Positions 47,735 through 48,275 of a DNA stretch of 48,275 nucleotides are shown one piece after another (position 1 is the first letter of the stretch; each line of letters opens with the position of its first letter). The notes beneath the pieces were generated by a model, which was not told where the DNA came from, ran no database searches, and saw only the letters and a list, made by a program, of their open reading frames with translations. Position numbers and translations under genes: made by a program. Origin of the DNA: Chloromonas sp. AAM2 (taxonomy: Eukaryota; Chlorophyta; Chlorophyceae; Chlamydomonadales; Chlamydomonadaceae); the NCBI GenBank assembly GCA_004335635.1, contig QAXH01002549.1:1-48275 (forward strand), in the 5' to 3' direction.

Positions 47735-48106
47735 TACCGTATAGACCATATCTCATTCCGCATCAAATAATTGCCTGTTGGCGGGTGCGGGGTCAAAAAC
47801 CTCATTCTTGGCCTTTTGCGGGAAGTTTGCGGGAATTTTTTAATAATTATTTCAACGCTGCAGGAAGTAAAACGCCTTGTCTTGTCGCGCTGCGGGAAGT
47901 AATACGCCTCATCACATTGCGAAAACGACGGTTTTTGCAATCAACCAGTCTGACAGCCACTCACATAGCCTTTCAGCTCAACAACAGCGGCTGTGGGAAC
48001 GCGCGTGAACAATGATTAATGTTCTGGTACGGGTGCGGGACCTGCCGGACCAACTTTATTAAATGTCGTTTTGCCTTCTGCGGGATGAGGTATGGTCTAA
48101 ACGGTA
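47735..48106. mobile_element. MITE-like element with terminal inverted repeats
   Basis: The left end TACCGTATAGACCATATCTC (47735 onward, 28 bp to GCA at 47762) pairs with the right end 48079-48106, 25 of 27 or so positions away from the outermost base matching (three differences: near bases 6, 16 and 22). Both ends carry TA, consistent with a TA target duplication. The interior is AT-rich, has no coding capacity, and carries a 20-bp motif (GCTGCGGGAAGTAATACGCC, 47889-47908) and its near copy at 47857-47876. Confidence 0.7.
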
Positions 48107-48275
48107 TACAATCTTATACAGCTAGGCCATCTGCAGATCTCTGGTTGCAGATGGCCTCTTGACCGTCTATCTATGCCATGTGCTTCAGATGTGGAGGATA
48201 TGGAGGTGATGGTGATGGAGCAAACCGTCGGTGTGATGGCACCTGGTACCGATGCCTGGTTCTTTTTATTTGCAT

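Larger units (their letters stand above)
45679..48275. other. Right-end region without a recognised gene
   Basis: The first few hundred bases form the PDHB upstream region. Open frames such as 46122-46610 (minus) and 46661-46996 (plus) lack recognisable domains, codon support or splice partners. From about 47170 on, the sequence is a mosaic of repeat material (dispersed repeat copy B and a TIR element), AT-rich toward the right. Confidence 0.5.

Overview
The window looks like nuclear DNA of a green alga (Chlorophyta). The evidence is very intron-dense genes with short exons and GT-AG (occasionally GC-AG) introns, a plant-type glycerate kinase of photorespiration with a long leader, a mitochondrial pyruvate dehydrogenase subunit, and a giant PAS/transmembrane protein of the TmcB (tiny macrocysts protein B-like) family that is common in green algae. 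There is no sign of bacterial gene organisation. I built the gene models by hand from splice signals. In all four genes every exon junction keeps a consistent reading phase, which is the main support for the models.

Layout. (1) 111-6146, plus strand: the last ten exons (994 aa) of a large armadillo/HEAT-like protein, probably rotatin-like; its 5' part lies outside the window. (2) 7348-11100, minus: GLYK, D-glycerate 3-kinase, ten exons, 445 aa, convergent with gene 1. (3) 13974-41320, minus: one 67-exon, 27.3-kb gene for a 2,508-aa TmcB-like protein. It has an N-terminal multi-span membrane block, a TPR-like helical block, several PAS modules, a low-complexity linker and a second membrane block with extracellular-type segments. 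(4) 42626-45678, minus: PDHB, mitochondrial pyruvate dehydrogenase E1 beta, ten exons, 368 aa. Genes 2-4 run head to tail on the minus strand. The spaces between them and the right end (45679-48275) hold no gene I can recognise.

Introns and spacers carry a varied repeat load: a 26-bp tandem array interrupted by Ns in the last TmcB intron, 29-, 32- and 55-bp tandem duplications, microsatellites, a tRNA-like (SINE-like) box A/box B segment, a dispersed repeat shared by three places, a 372-bp element with terminal inverted repeats near the right end, and a decayed copy of a TmcB exon. The four genes are not an obvious pathway. GLYK closes the photorespiratory C2 cycle, PDHB feeds acetyl-CoA into mitochondria, TmcB-like proteins are presumed membrane sensors, and the rotatin-like protein would act at centrioles or basal bodies.
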